NCBI GenBank assembly: GCA_021736985.1
Contig: JAIPEW010000019.1
Location: 1-58,645, forward strand
Source: Clostridiales bacterium
GTDB taxonomy: Bacteria > Bacillota > Desulfotomaculia > Desulfotomaculales > VENG01
Length of the DNA stretch: 58,645 bases
Direction: 5' to 3'
This document shows, one piece after another, positions 48,040-57,102 of this stretch (position 1 is the stretch's first letter; every line of letters begins with the position of its first letter). The notes below the pieces were generated by a model, which worked only from the letters and a program-made list of their open reading frames with translations, was not told the DNA's origin and ran no database searches. The position numbers and the translations under genes were made by a program.

Positions 48040-48912
48040 TTAAATGATGACTTTATTAAGCGGGTATTCAATAATATCCTGGGCCCCGCAGCGCCTGAGC
48101 TCTGGAATTAAATCCCTTGCCTGTCTCTCATCCAGCACCACTTCCACTGCCATCCAGTCATTATTCATCAACTGGGAAACAGTCGGGTGTTTCATAGCCG
48201 GCAGCACACACAGCACTTCTTCCAGGCTATCTTTAGGAAGATTCATCTTGAGACCGGCCTTTGTTTCTGCCTGCAGTGCTCCCTGGAGCAAAACATTTAA
48301 GTTTTGCAGTTTATCCTTTTTCCACTGGTCTTCCCAGGCATCTATGTTAGCATGTATTTTGGTAGTCGATTCTAGTATGGTATCTATAACCCTTAATTTA
48401 TTTGCTTTTAACGAACTGCCCGTTTCAGTCAAATCTGCAATGGCGTCAACCAGTTCCGGTACTTTTACTTCCGTAGCACCGTGAGAATATTCTACTACGG
48501 CATCAATTCCTTTTTCCTCTAAATAATGCCTGGTAATACTCACCAGCTCGGTAGCTATACGCTTACCCTGCAGATCTTGTATATCTTTAATACTGCTGTC
48601 CTGAGCTACTGCAATTACCAGGCGTATAGAGTTGTTTGTCTGCTTGGAATAAGCTAAATCAGCTACATGAACTACACCGGCCCCCGTTTCTTTTATCCAA
48701 TCCAAGCCGCTTATGCCAGCATCTAGAACTCCTTCACTGACATATCGTGGTATTTCCCTGGCGCGCATAAGTATTACTTCCAATTCCGAATCATCTATGG
48801 ATGGAAAATAAGACCGGTTGCGCACGCTTATATTAAAACCAGCCTTTTTAAACAATTGAAAAGTAGAATCCTGCAGGCTTCCCTTGGGAAGTCCTAAACG
48901 CAGTTTGGGCAA
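48040..48912 (-). CDS. hisG: ATP phosphoribosyltransferase, long form
   Basis: 290 residues, the long HisG with a C-terminal regulatory domain. LRLGLPKGSLQDSTFQLF at 4-21 and the ISGLDWIKETGAGV block are in the catalytic part. The GKRIATELVSITRHYLEEKG segment and ATEVKVPELVDAIADLTETG loop bind PRPP. It performs the first step of histidine synthesis. The long form does not need HisZ. No other his gene is adjacent. TTG 48912 follows GGAGG. Confidence 0.93.
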   Translation of the reverse strand: MPKLRLGLPKGSLQDSTFQLFKKAGFNISVRNRSYFPSIDDSELEVILMRAREIPRYVSEGVLDAGISGLDWIKETGAGVVHVADLAYSKQTNNSIRLVIAVAQDSSIKDIQDLQGKRIATELVSITRHYLEEKGIDAVVEYSHGATEVKVPELVDAIADLTETGSSLKANKLRVIDTILESTTKIHANIDAWEDQWKKDKLQNLNVLLQGALQAETKAGLKMNLPKDSLEEVLCVLPAMKHPTVSQLMNNDWMAVEVVLDERQARDLIPELRRCGAQDIIEYPLNKVII

Positions 48913-49055
48913 AGATAATACCTCCTTTGTATTTCATCTCGTTACTTATTTAGCATACTAAAGAATAGATTTAATAATTAGTATAATAGCTCTTCTAACC
49001 CCGTGTCAAGGACTGGAGTACAAAGCACTGGATAATATCAAATACGGTATGAACT

Positions 49056-50477
49056 TTAATGTTTATCATCAAAACGCTTCTCCTGGTCTAAAAATACCTT
49101 TATCCAGTTCTCATTCCGGTAACGCCAGAAAGTCAATAAAGCACGTATAATCTGGTCGCTGGCCATTGCAAGCCATACCCCTACAAGGTGAAGATTAAAA
49201 TAAAATCCCAGAATTATAGATAGAGTAAGACGAACGCCCCAGTTTCCAATTGTAGTTATGTAAAGAACCCATTTAGTATCTCCTGCCCCGCGAAGGGCCC
49301 CTGCCAGCACCTGTACAACAGCAAGGGCAGGTTGAGTAACAGCAATAATTTTAAGACAGTATGCAGTGAGATTTATAACCTGTGGATCTGTTGTATATAG
49401 ACTTGCAATTGTCTTTCCCATAAAAAAAAATACTGAACCAATAAATAGAGAAAAAATTAAGGTCAACCTGGTAGCTAAATAACCAATTCTTGCAGCTCTT
49501 CTTTGATCTCCCGCTCCCAGGCTTTGACCTACCAGTGCAGTTGCAGACAGGGCAAAACCAAAACCGGGCATGAAACTCAAAGACAAGATACTCATAGCCA
49601 CCTGGTTTGCTGCAAGAGTAACAGTTCCCCAGGAAGCAATTATAACACTGTAAATAAGTTGTGATCCCTGGCGCACAAAATTTTCCCCGCTTGCCGGGAG
49701 TCCTATATTAAGCAGCTTTTTTATAATATTCCAGTTCAAGTGAAACCGGTCAAAAACCAGCTTTACAGGCCCTCTCCCTTTTATTAATAAACACAGGGAA
49801 GTAACACCGCCAATAGCCCTTGATAACCCCTGTGCCAGCCCCGCACCTTTAACACCCAAAACAGGAAAAGGACCAATACCGTTAACCAGCAAATAAATAA
49901 GTATTAAGTTAATTAGATTAACTTCTATCATTATATACAGGGGGGTTTTCATATCCCCTGCTCCTTGAAAAACAGCATTATTAAAAAAAACCAGAAAGCC
50001 TATAGTCATAGGCAGCAAAGCCATTCGCAAATAGCCTGTGCAAAGCCTTACCAGCTTTGCATCAACATCTTCCTGCAAAATTAAGAGCCCTTTTATTAAA
50101 ACAGGTGCCAGTATCCAACCTGCCAGTGCTATTATCAACCCCCCGGCAAAACTCAAGAAAAGTGCCTGCTGTATTGTACACTGCACCTGCTCATCATCAC
50201 CGGCACCAACATATCTTGCAACCAGTGCCGTCACACCCACACTCAATGCCATCAGCACGGCAATCATAATAAATAAAAATCGGTTGCCTACGCCAACAGC
50301 AGCAATAGCCTGCGGGCCCAGGTGACCTACCATGATAAGCGCCATTATTGATACTATAGACTGCATACCCAATCTTAATACTGCCGGTACGGCCAGTGAA
50401 ATAATTTTACGCGTAAGGTTTTCCTGGTTAATATATATCACCTTACAATTTTTTTTGTCATGCTTATAAGAATACAC
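49056..50477 (-). CDS. MATE-family multidrug/sodium antiporter
   Basis: 473 residues and about 12 membrane segments in two related halves: LRLGMQSIVSIMALIMVGHL and VGVGNRFLFIMIAVLMALSV in the first, LGAGDQRRAARIGYLATRLT in the second. It exports cationic drugs or metabolites. The N-terminal start is uncertain: GTG 50477 lacks a good SD, and AAGGTG lies inside the predicted first codons, so the real protein may begin about 15 residues later. Confidence 0.9.
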   Translation of the reverse strand: MYSYKHDKKNCKVIYINQENLTRKIISLAVPAVLRLGMQSIVSIMALIMVGHLGPQAIAAVGVGNRFLFIMIAVLMALSVGVTALVARYVGAGDDEQVQCTIQQALFLSFAGGLIIALAGWILAPVLIKGLLILQEDVDAKLVRLCTGYLRMALLPMTIGFLVFFNNAVFQGAGDMKTPLYIMIEVNLINLILIYLLVNGIGPFPVLGVKGAGLAQGLSRAIGGVTSLCLLIKGRGPVKLVFDRFHLNWNIIKKLLNIGLPASGENFVRQGSQLIYSVIIASWGTVTLAANQVAMSILSLSFMPGFGFALSATALVGQSLGAGDQRRAARIGYLATRLTLIFSLFIGSVFFFMGKTIASLYTTDPQVINLTAYCLKIIAVTQPALAVVQVLAGALRGAGDTKWVLYITTIGNWGVRLTLSIILGFYFNLHLVGVWLAMASDQIIRALLTFWRYRNENWIKVFLDQEKRFDDKH

Positions 50478-50487
50478 ATTTTTGGTG

Positions 50488-50655
50488 AACTACCACAAGC
50501 TTCTTGCCCGCAACGGAAAAAGGAAAAGTCTACGCAGCAAACTTCCTCAAATTGTCACACTTCCCACCTCCCACATCACACTTCGCAAATGACGGGCTAT
50601 GCAGCGCACCCAGACTCCGCTACCTTCCGGAAATCCACCGGCCCTGGCCATAGTT
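50488..50655 (+). repeat. Dispersed intergenic repeat, type A (diverged left, conserved right)
   Basis: The left part (ACTACCACAAGCTTCTTGCC) is diverged. From TTGTCACACTTCCCACCTCC through ATCCACCGGCCCTGGCCATA it is nearly identical to the 47763 copy. It fills the gap between the MATE and BON genes. Confidence 0.82.
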
Positions 50656-50725
50656 TTCAGGAAGTTTTCTATTTAAAACTCAATTACTAACGTAGAATAA
50701 AAACTTTTTAGCAGATAATTCATTA

Positions 50726-51235
50726 TCAATCTTCCTTGTCATTGTTAACCTGGTGATGAAAAATAAATTCGGGATCGCCCGTGTCATATTCCCGGGGTGA
50801 AATTTTTACCTGGTTCACAACACCCTTCACCCCCCTGGCTTTTGCAGCATCCTGTACCGCAGCATCTACTTCATCCTCTGTACTGGCATTTCCCTGCAGG
50901 TAAGCCCTGCCGCCTGCTACTTCCCCGACACCAACATCTTTAGTATCCACCCGCGGATCTGCCTGCAGTTCATCGGTTACTTCCATAACCGTCCCCGGAT
51001 CAGTAACAGCACCATCGGTACTGAGAACCAGGTTATTTTCCAGCCCGCGCACACCATCAATACTTTTAATCATTTTTTCAGCCCTTTTGCTGTCAGCAAG
51101 CGTATCCACAACTCCGGAAACCTGAACATGGCCTTTCCGGGCCCGGGCTTCAAGGCCATACCCATTGAATTCCTTATGATTATCAAGTTTTGCTTGAATC
51201 CGGTTTTCTATAGAACGATCCTTTTCTGAAGGCAA
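50726..51235 (-). CDS. BON-domain protein (two BON domains)
   Basis: About 169 residues. The first BON domain is about 10-80, with YGLEARARKGHVQVSGVVDT. The second is about 90-150, with GRAYLQGNASTEDEVDAAVQ. There is no signal peptide. BON domains bind membranes or ligands and are often stress-related. The start was moved to TTG 51235, eight bases after GGAG; a GTG three codons earlier overlaps the SD. It follows leuS on the same strand after a terminator. Confidence 0.85.
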   Translation of the reverse strand: MPSEKDRSIENRIQAKLDNHKEFNGYGLEARARKGHVQVSGVVDTLADSKRAEKMIKSIDGVRGLENNLVLSTDGAVTDPGTVMEVTDELQADPRVDTKDVGVGEVAGGRAYLQGNASTEDEVDAAVQDAAKARGVKGVVNQVKISPREYDTGDPEFIFHHQVNNDKED

Positions 51236-51310
51236 AAAGCCCACTCCTTTTCTTTAATCTAATATATATTATTTCCCGGGCACAATAATATATTAAATTT
51301 AAAATATGTA

Positions 51311-51336
51311 AAAAACCGCCCGTAAAGGCGGCTGAA
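51311..51336 (-). terminator. Terminator of leuS
   Basis: On the minus strand GCCGCC, TTTACG, GGCGGT then TTTTT: a short GC-rich stem and T run immediately after the leuS stop. Confidence 0.85.
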
Positions 51337-51339
51337 TTT

Positions 51340-53817
51340 TTACTTTACAACTATATTGACTAATTTTTTAGGTACAGCAATTAATTTAGCTATATTTTTT
51401 CCTTCTGTCAATTCTTTTATTTTAGGTAATTCAAGGGCTTTTTCTTTCAAGGCCTCCTGGCTAGTATCCACCGGCACCAGCATTTTTTCCCTGACTTTTC
51501 CGTTAATCTGTACTACTACAGTCACTTCTTCTTCTACAATAGCTGCCTGGTCGTAATCAGGCCAGGGCTGGCGGTGAATACTTTCATCGTAACCTATATA
51601 CTTCCACAGTTCTTCGGTAATATGCGGGGCAAAAGGCGCTAACAACAGCAGCACTGTTTCTACACCTTCTCTTAAAACAGCATGATCCCGGTCGCTCTCG
51701 GGAAGATCTTTAAACTGGTTAAGAGAATTTACCAGTTCCATTACTGCACTCACAGCAGTATTAAAGTTAAACCGCTGGGATAGGTCATCTTTTACTTTCT
51801 TCCTGGTCTGGTGATTAATACGGTGTATCTCCTTATTAACCCCGGTTAATTCTCCCTGTGGAGAAGACGGTGCATTTTCAATACTTTCTTCTACAGAAGT
51901 TACCAGGCGCCAGATTCGTTTTAAAAAGCGGTGACAACCCTCTACGGCCCTGTCACTCCATTCAAGATCACGCTCAGGCGGAGCGGCAAATAGGATAAAC
52001 ATCCTTGCAGTATCTGCACCATATCTATCTAATATATCTTCGGGACTGACCACGTTACCCTTGGATTTGCTCATTTTAGTACCGTCTTTTAAAACCATTC
52101 CCTGGGTAAGTAAATTCATAAAAGGCTCATCATTTTTCAAATATCCCATGTCATAAAAAACCTTGGTAAAAAAACGGCTGTATAAAAGGTGTAATATAGC
52201 GTGTTCTACACCACCGATATATTGATCCACGGGCAGCCAGTATGCAGCTTTATCTTGATCCCAGGCATTTTTTTCATCCCTGGGACTGGTATAACGATAA
52301 TAATACCAGGAAGAACAGACAAAAGTATCCATAGTATCAGTTTCCCTGCGGGCCCTGGCCCCACAAACCGGACAAGTGGTATATATAAAATCCTCGTTTG
52401 AATTTAAAGGATTTTTCCCTACCTGTTCAAGCTGCACATCCAGCGGCAAAACTACCGGCAGGTCTTCTTCCGGGACAGGGACAGTACCACAGTGATCGCA
52501 ATAAATTATGGGAATAGGAGCTCCCCAGTACCTCTGGCGGGATATAAGCCAATCCCGCAGGCGATAATTCACATGGCCTTTACCCAGGTTGTTATCTTCC
52601 AGGTATTTTATAACTTTGCTTATACCTTCCTGGTTGGGAACACCGTTGAAGGGCCCCGAGTTTACCATTACACCTTCCCCGGTATAAGCTTCTTTCAACT
52701 CGTAATCCCCTTCCTGGCTCTTAGGACGTATAACTTCCCGTATGGACAAGTTATACTTGGTTGCAAATTCAAAGTCCCTCTGGTCATGGGCAGGAACACC
52801 CATGACCGCACCGGTACCATATTCCATCAAAACATAATTGGCAACCAGCACGGGCACTTTTTCCCCGTTAACAGGGTTAGTACAATAAGCCCCGGTAACC
52901 AGCCCCTCTTTTTCTGCCTCGCCAGACGTGCGAGCCATTTCACTCAAATTTCTAATTTTCTCTACAAAAGCCCGGACTTTTTCAGCTTCGGGCTTGTCCT
53001 GGATTAATTTTCCCACTAACGGGTGCTCCGGAGCAAGCACCATATATGTAACACCATAAACAGTATCAGGCCTGGTAGTAAAAACAGTTATTTCGTCCCC
53101 GGTTTCAGCTTCAAACTTAATTTCTGATCCTTCACTGCGGCCTATCCAGTTTTCCTGCATCGTTTTTACCTTATCAGGCCAGCCCGTTAACTTATCCAGA
53201 TCATTCAGCAGGCGCTCAGCATAATCAGTGATCTTTAAAAACCACTGTTCAAGGTCACGCCTTTCTACAGGAGTATCGCAGCGTTCACAGCACCCTTCTT
53301 TAACCTGTTCATTAGCCAGTACCGTAGCACAGGACGGGCACCAATTTACTGCTGCCTTACCCTTATAAGCAAAACCATTTTTATAAAGCTGCAAAAAAAG
53401 CCACTGGCTCCATTTGTAGTAACCGGGATGACAGGTTGCTACTTCCCTGTTCCAGTCGTAGCTGAATCCCATCTGTTTAAGCTGGCTGCGCATGGCATTA
53501 ATATTATCCCATGTCCACTGGTATGGAGATTCGGCACCATGCTTCATGGCTGCATTCTCAGCCGGGAGTCCAAAAGCGTCCCATCCCATGGGATGAATCA
53601 CATGGTAACCCTGCATGGTATTAAAACGGGCAACCACATCTCCTATGGAATAATTGCGTAGGTGTCCCATGTGCAGCTTACCCGATGGATAAGGAAACAT
53701 CTCAAGGCAGTAATATTTAGGTTTATCACTATAATCAGGTATAGAATAAATATCTTCTGCTTCCCAGCGTTCCTGGCATTCTTTTTCGATTTCCTTGAAG
53801 TTGTAATATTCTTTCAC
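51340..53817 (-). CDS. leuS: Leucyl-tRNA synthetase
   Basis: 825 residues, full-length bacterial LeuRS. The class I HIGH motif appears as HMGH at 49-52 and KMSKS as [12 protein letters not shown] near 580. The zinc-type cysteines are in [20 protein letters not shown]. The editing domain includes [20 protein letters not shown]. It charges tRNA-Leu. Start GTG 53817 fits the family N-terminus, but its best SD is 35 bases away across a hairpin (see 53827-53859). It follows an acyl-CoA ligase gene, and a Leu-type T-box lies upstream of both. Confidence 0.96.
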   Translation of the reverse strand: MKEYYNFKEIEKECQERWEAEDIYSIPDYSDKPKYYCLEMFPYPSGKLHMGHLRNYSIGDVVARFNTMQGYHVIHPMGWDAFGLPAENAAMKHGAESPYQWTWDNINAMRSQLKQMGFSYDWNREVATCHPGYYKWSQWLFLQLYKNGFAYKGKAAVNWCPSCATVLANEQVKEGCCERCDTPVERRDLEQWFLKITDYAERLLNDLDKLTGWPDKVKTMQENWIGRSEGSEIKFEAETGDEITVFTTRPDTVYGVTYMVLAPEHPLVGKLIQDKPEAEKVRAFVEKIRNLSEMARTSGEAEKEGLVTGAYCTNPVNGEKVPVLVANYVLMEYGTGAVMGVPAHDQRDFEFATKYNLSIREVIRPKSQEGDYELKEAYTGEGVMVNSGPFNGVPNQEGISKVIKYLEDNNLGKGHVNYRLRDWLISRQRYWGAPIPIIYCDHCGTVPVPEEDLPVVLPLDVQLEQVGKNPLNSNEDFIYTTCPVCGARARRETDTMDTFVCSSWYYYRYTSPRDEKNAWDQDKAAYWLPVDQYIGGVEHAILHLLYSRFFTKVFYDMGYLKNDEPFMNLLTQGMVLKDGTKMSKSKGNVVSPEDILDRYGADTARMFILFAAPPERDLEWSDRAVEGCHRFLKRIWRLVTSVEESIENAPSSPQGELTGVNKEIHRINHQTRKKVKDDLSQRFNFNTAVSAVMELVNSLNQFKDLPESDRDHAVLREGVETVLLLLAPFAPHITEELWKYIGYDESIHRQPWPDYDQAAIVEEEVTVVVQINGKVREKMLVPVDTSQEALKEKALELPKIKELTEGKNIAKLIAVPKKLVNIVVK

Positions 53818-53826
53818 GATAATATA

Positions 53827-53859
53827 CCGGTTTCATACAGAAACCGGCAGGACACCTCC
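53827..53859 (-). promoter_or_regulatory. leuS ribosome binding site separated from its start by a hairpin
   Basis: On the minus strand GGAGGTG (53859-53853) is followed by a perfect hairpin (GAAACCGG at 53840-53847 and CCGGTTTC at 53827-53834 on the plus strand), and GTG comes nine bases later at 53817. The SD-start distance is 35 bases, but only 14 if the hairpin is folded and skipped. Confidence 0.6.
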
Positions 53860-53887
53860 TTATTTAATGCAGTTAAATTTTATAATT

Positions 53888-53925
53888 AAACTTCTACAAG
53901 CTTTTTGCTCACAACAGAATTTTAA
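53888..53925 (+). repeat. Remnant of the type A repeat
   Basis: ACTTCTACAAGCTTTTTGCT then CACAACAGAATTTTAATG corresponds to the left part of type A. Nothing of the right part remains. Confidence 0.6.
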
Positions 53926-53982
53926 TGAATACACAGTTTATCATAATGTACTAGAAAATACAATAATTATGCACGATACTGC

Positions 53983-55647
53983 TTAAGCTGTTTCGGTTTC
54001 ACCAGATTCTTCTATCCCAAGAATTTCTTTAGCCTGTTCTTTTAACTTGTATTTTTGTATTTTCCCATTAGCAGTAGTAGGATAGCTATTTACAAAATGT
54101 ATATACCTGGGAATTTTATAGCGTGCTATATTTCCTTCGCAATACTCTTTTATACCTTCAACAGTAAGCTCCGTGCCTTCCCTTAACTGAATAAAGGCCA
54201 TCACTTCTTCACCGTATTTTAAACTCGGAACACCTATAACCTGCACATCTTTTATACCCCGGTGCGTATATAAAAATTCTTCAATCTCCCGCGGGTAAAT
54301 ATTTTCACCGCCGCGGATTATCATATCTTTTAAACGCCCGGTAACTGTTATATAACCATAAACATCCATAATACCCAGGTCACCAGTATGCAGCCAACCG
54401 TCCTCGTCTACGGCAACAGCTGTTGCTTCAGGCATTTTATAGTACCCTTTCATAACATTATAGCCGCGAGCACAAATTTCTCCCTTTTGTCCACAGGAAA
54501 GTTCCTCTCGCGTTGAGGGATCGGAAATTTTCACCTCTATACCCGGGAGCGCCTTCCCCACAGTACTGACCCTTGCTTCCAGAGAATCCTGGGTACGCGT
54601 CATCGTTATTCCCGGTGCTGCCTCTGTCTGCCCGTAGGTTATAACAATCTCATTCATGCCCATTTTTTCAACTACTGCATTCATAACTTCCCTGGGACAC
54701 GGAGAACCAGCCATTATACCTGTTCTTAGTGAAGACATATCATAATAGTTGTTCTTTAATATTTCCAACTCAGTTATAAACATAGTAGGCACGCCGTGCA
54801 GGGCGGTGCACTTTTCTGCTTCCACGGTTTCCAGTACCCTGGTAGGATTAAAAGACTCCAGGGGAACCATGGTGCTTCCCCATGAAACGCAGCTCAAGGT
54901 ACCCAGCACACAGCCAAAGCAGTGGAAAAACGGTACGGGGATACACATACGATCTTCCGGGCCCAGGTTCATGCACTGGCCTATGCTTATACCATTTCCT
55001 ACAAGGTTTTTATGAGTTAATAACACTCCCTTGGGAAAACCCGTTGTACCAGATGTATACTGCATATTCGCCACATCATTTACATCCAGGCAAGCCTGCC
55101 TTTCTTTTAAGTCCTCATCAGGTACAGTCTCGCCCATTTTTAGAATATCCCGCCAGTTGTACATTCCCGGATGTTTTTCATCCCCCATGTAGACAACATT
55201 TTTTAACGACGGCAGTTTTTGAGAACATAAATTACCGGGCTCAGAACTGCTTAACTCCGAGCACACTTTATTAATCATTTCCAAAAAATCATTTTCCCTG
55301 GTCCCCGATGTCAACATCAGCATTACGGAATCAGAATGCTTTAACAGGTATTCGATCTCAAAAACCCGGTAATGCGTATTTGCAGTAACTAAGACAGCTC
55401 CCATTTTAGCTGCTGCAAACTGCATAACTGCCCATTCCGGAACATTTGTGGACCATACAACTACATGATCTCCCCGCTTTACTCCCAGGGCCATGAGACC
55501 TTTTGCCGCGGTATTGCACTCTTCTTTAAACTGCCAGTAGGTGTAGCGCAAATTCAAATCCTTGTAAACAAGCGCTTCATTTTCTGGATATTTTTCAGCA
55601 ATAACATCCAGCAGCCTACCTACAGTTAAATTAGCATAGTTTTTCAT
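53983..55647 (-). CDS. AMP-forming fatty-acyl-CoA synthetase / CoA ligase
   Basis: 554 residues. The AMP-binding signature is YTSGTTGFPKGVLLTHKNL near 197-215, then the YGQTEAAPGITMT motif near 350. The hinge and C-terminal domain carry GRLKDMIIRGGENIYPREIE, and the catalytic Lys lies in TANGKIQKYKLKE. It activates a carboxylic acid, probably medium- or long-chain, to its CoA ester. ATG follows GGGGAGG. It sits between the T-box leader and leuS, which is an unusual position for such a gene. Confidence 0.92.
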   Translation of the reverse strand: MKNYANLTVGRLLDVIAEKYPENEALVYKDLNLRYTYWQFKEECNTAAKGLMALGVKRGDHVVVWSTNVPEWAVMQFAAAKMGAVLVTANTHYRVFEIEYLLKHSDSVMLMLTSGTRENDFLEMINKVCSELSSSEPGNLCSQKLPSLKNVVYMGDEKHPGMYNWRDILKMGETVPDEDLKERQACLDVNDVANMQYTSGTTGFPKGVLLTHKNLVGNGISIGQCMNLGPEDRMCIPVPFFHCFGCVLGTLSCVSWGSTMVPLESFNPTRVLETVEAEKCTALHGVPTMFITELEILKNNYYDMSSLRTGIMAGSPCPREVMNAVVEKMGMNEIVITYGQTEAAPGITMTRTQDSLEARVSTVGKALPGIEVKISDPSTREELSCGQKGEICARGYNVMKGYYKMPEATAVAVDEDGWLHTGDLGIMDVYGYITVTGRLKDMIIRGGENIYPREIEEFLYTHRGIKDVQVIGVPSLKYGEEVMAFIQLREGTELTVEGIKEYCEGNIARYKIPRYIHFVNSYPTTANGKIQKYKLKEQAKEILGIEESGETETA

Positions 55648-55705
55648 TTATCTTCCTCCCCGGGAAATTTCATTTTGATCCCTAAGGTGTATTACAAAAA
55701 AAGAT

Positions 55706-55742
55706 TAAAAAGACCCCTCATCCCTGGAAGGGACGAGAGGTC
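55706..55742 (-). terminator. T-box-controlled terminator
   Basis: On the minus strand GACCTCTCGTCCCT and AGGGATGAGGGGTC form a 14-base stem with two G-T pairs and a 3-base loop, then TTTTT. It starts just after the T-box sequence, with which the antiterminator would compete. Confidence 0.93.
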
Positions 55743-55780
55743 TTTCTCGCGGTACCACCCTTGTTGGTAAAGCTTAATCC

Positions 55781-55856
55781 TGGTGGAGATGAGGGGGCTC
55801 GAACCCCTGGCTTCCTGAATGCCATTCAGGCGCTCTCCCAGCTGAGCTACATCCCC
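55781..55856 (-). tRNA. tRNA-Ala, anticodon GGC
   Basis: 76 bases with encoded CCA. Acceptor GGGGATG pairs with CATCTCC and includes the G3-U70 wobble that identifies tRNA-Ala. The D arm is GCTCAGCTGGGAGAGC. The anticodon stem CCTGA/TCAGG encloses loop ATGGCAT, anticodon GGC at 34-36. The T arm is AGGGGTTCGAGCCCCCT. All standard positions are filled, so it looks functional. It has no separate promoter or terminator: it lies inside the T-box leader transcript, so the only visible promoter is that of the riboswitch. Confidence 0.96.
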
Positions 55857-56048
55857 ATTTTATTCTTTACCCACTTGAAGCTATAACGGGCACCAACCGG
55901 CCCGGAATATTTATAGTTCCTCCGGGCAACTCCAGGACGAGTTCAACAACTTGGCTGACCGCCTCGCACCAGCCGGCGGTTCTCTGGCAGTTACGCTGTT
56001 TACTACTTCCCTTCACAGCTTTAAATGTTTTTCAATATCGTAACATGT

Positions 56049-56077
56049 ATTTTACTATACCCCAAAAACAATGTCAA
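56049..56077 (-). promoter_or_regulatory. Sigma-A promoter of the T-box/tRNA/ligase/leuS transcript
   Basis: On the minus strand TTGACA (56077-56072), a 17-base spacer, TAAAAT (56054-56049). Nearly consensus; the predicted start is near 56042, just upstream of T-box stem I. Confidence 0.85.
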
Positions 56078-56094
56078 CAAAGCAGCGGTGAAAT

Positions 56095-56451
56095 TTAACC
56101 GTTAACTCGAAATCCCGTTACTTCTGTATCTCCCCATAAACGTTCCAGGTTGTAGAACTTGCGTTCACTTTCCTCGAATATATGAACCACCACATCACCA
56201 TAATCCAGCAATATCCATCGCCCCTGGTTATACCCTTCTTTACTGCGAGGGCTTAAACCTCTTTCATAAAGTTTTTTCTCGATTTCACTTGCAATGGACT
56301 GTACATGTGTTGTAGACCTTCCGTTAATAAGAACGAAATAATCAGCCATGATTGATACATTGCCAATATCTAATACAGTTATATCATATGCCTTTTTATT
56401 TTCGGCAGCCTCAACGACAGTGCTGGCCAGTGCCTGCGGCTTCAAATCCAA
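56095..56451 (-). CDS. rsfS: Ribosomal silencing factor RsfS
   Basis: 118 residues with the family core: DYFVLINGRSTTHVQSIASE in the N-terminal half and WILLDYGDVVVHIFEESER followed by FYNLERLWGD at the C-terminus. RsfS binds uL14 and blocks subunit joining when nutrients are low. TTG start eight bases after GGAGG. Its place after yqeK and nadD is the conserved Firmicute order, where leuS often follows directly; here the T-box and ligase intervene. Confidence 0.95.
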   Translation of the reverse strand: MDLKPQALASTVVEAAENKKAYDITVLDIGNVSIMADYFVLINGRSTTHVQSIASEIEKKLYERGLSPRSKEGYNQGRWILLDYGDVVVHIFEESERKFYNLERLWGDTEVTGFRVNG

Positions 56452-56522
56452 ACAGCAGTCCTCCTTAAAAATTTGTATAGTATATTATTCTCCTTATTGC
56501 ATAATGTTCCTTCTATAAGATA

Positions 56523-57098
56523 TTAACTATTTTGTATTATATCCAGAAGTACACTGTTTCTTGCACAGCATAAATAAGGATGCAGCAGCATTTTTTTATT
56601 CAAGGAGAACTTAATGCTGTTGTCAAGGCAGGCCAGGGCGCCCTCATTCAAGTCAGTAAAAGCTTTTTCCCTGAGCTCTTCCACTCCGGGAAAATCCCTG
56701 CCGCGTTCTATTTTATCAGAAATATATATGATCTTGTCCAGCATTTCAAATACTTCTGCTCCCGTTGTATGCGCAGATATAGCCTTTAAAATTTGTGTAT
56801 CATGAATACCAAAAGATTTACTTGCTATCACTGCCCCTACGGGCCCGTGCAAAAGAATAGGTGCTTTTTCTTCCATGTCACCTATTTTTATACCTTCTTG
56901 CCGGGCAATTTCCAACAACCTTTCTTCACTAAAATCCCTGGCACAGTCATGCAGCAGCGCGGCAAGAGAAACCCGGCCCCGGTCAAAACCATATTTAGCC
57001 GCAAGCTCAACTGCTGTATCCCGGGTTCTGAGTGAATGTTTAAGGCGCTTTGGAGTTATTAAACTGGCTAGTTTTTCTAAAATCTCTTTTTCCTGCAA
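56523..57098 (-). CDS. yqeK: YqeK-family HD-domain hydrolase
   Basis: 191 residues. The HD motif is LLHDCARDF, with RLKHSLRTRDTAVELAAKYG before it and HGPVGAVIASKSFG and AISAHTTG after, as in the YqeK (Ap4A-cleaving symmetric hydrolase) family. The start was set at TTG 57098, nine bases after GGAGG and five bases past the nadD stop. A longer frame reaches back into nadD without an SD. Confidence 0.92.
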   Translation of the reverse strand: MQEKEILEKLASLITPKRLKHSLRTRDTAVELAAKYGFDRGRVSLAALLHDCARDFSEERLLEIARQEGIKIGDMEEKAPILLHGPVGAVIASKSFGIHDTQILKAISAHTTGAEVFEMLDKIIYISDKIERGRDFPGVEELREKAFTDLNEGALACLDNSIKFSLNKKMLLHPYLCCARNSVLLDIIQNS

Positions 57099-57102
57099 TA
57101 TT

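Larger units (their letters stand above)
55706..56042 (-). promoter_or_regulatory. T-box riboswitch leader (apparent CUC/Leu specifier) with an embedded tRNA gene
   Basis: Transcribed leftward from about 56042. Stem I is complete: a GA-type kink-turn base, GGGAAGTAGTAAA with the AGUA loop motif, CAGAGA (AG bulge), the GGTG terminal loop between ACCGCC and GGCGGT, then GAACTCGTCCTGG. By the family consensus (GAA, then specifier, then purine) the codon is CUC, leucine. Stem IIA (CCCGGA/TCCGGG) and the IIB pseudoknot (CTATAA/TTATAG) follow. The 14-base T-box AGGGTGGTACCGCG is at 55761-55748. Between IIA/B and the T-box lies a whole tRNA gene. Without it the leader is about 260 bases, a normal length. 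It should control the acyl-CoA ligase and leuS. Confidence 0.9.

Noticed and set aside
55706-55760. Ordinary intrinsic terminator of the tRNA gene
   Set aside because: The T-box sequence immediately before it and the complete stem I upstream show that it is a riboswitch-controlled terminator.
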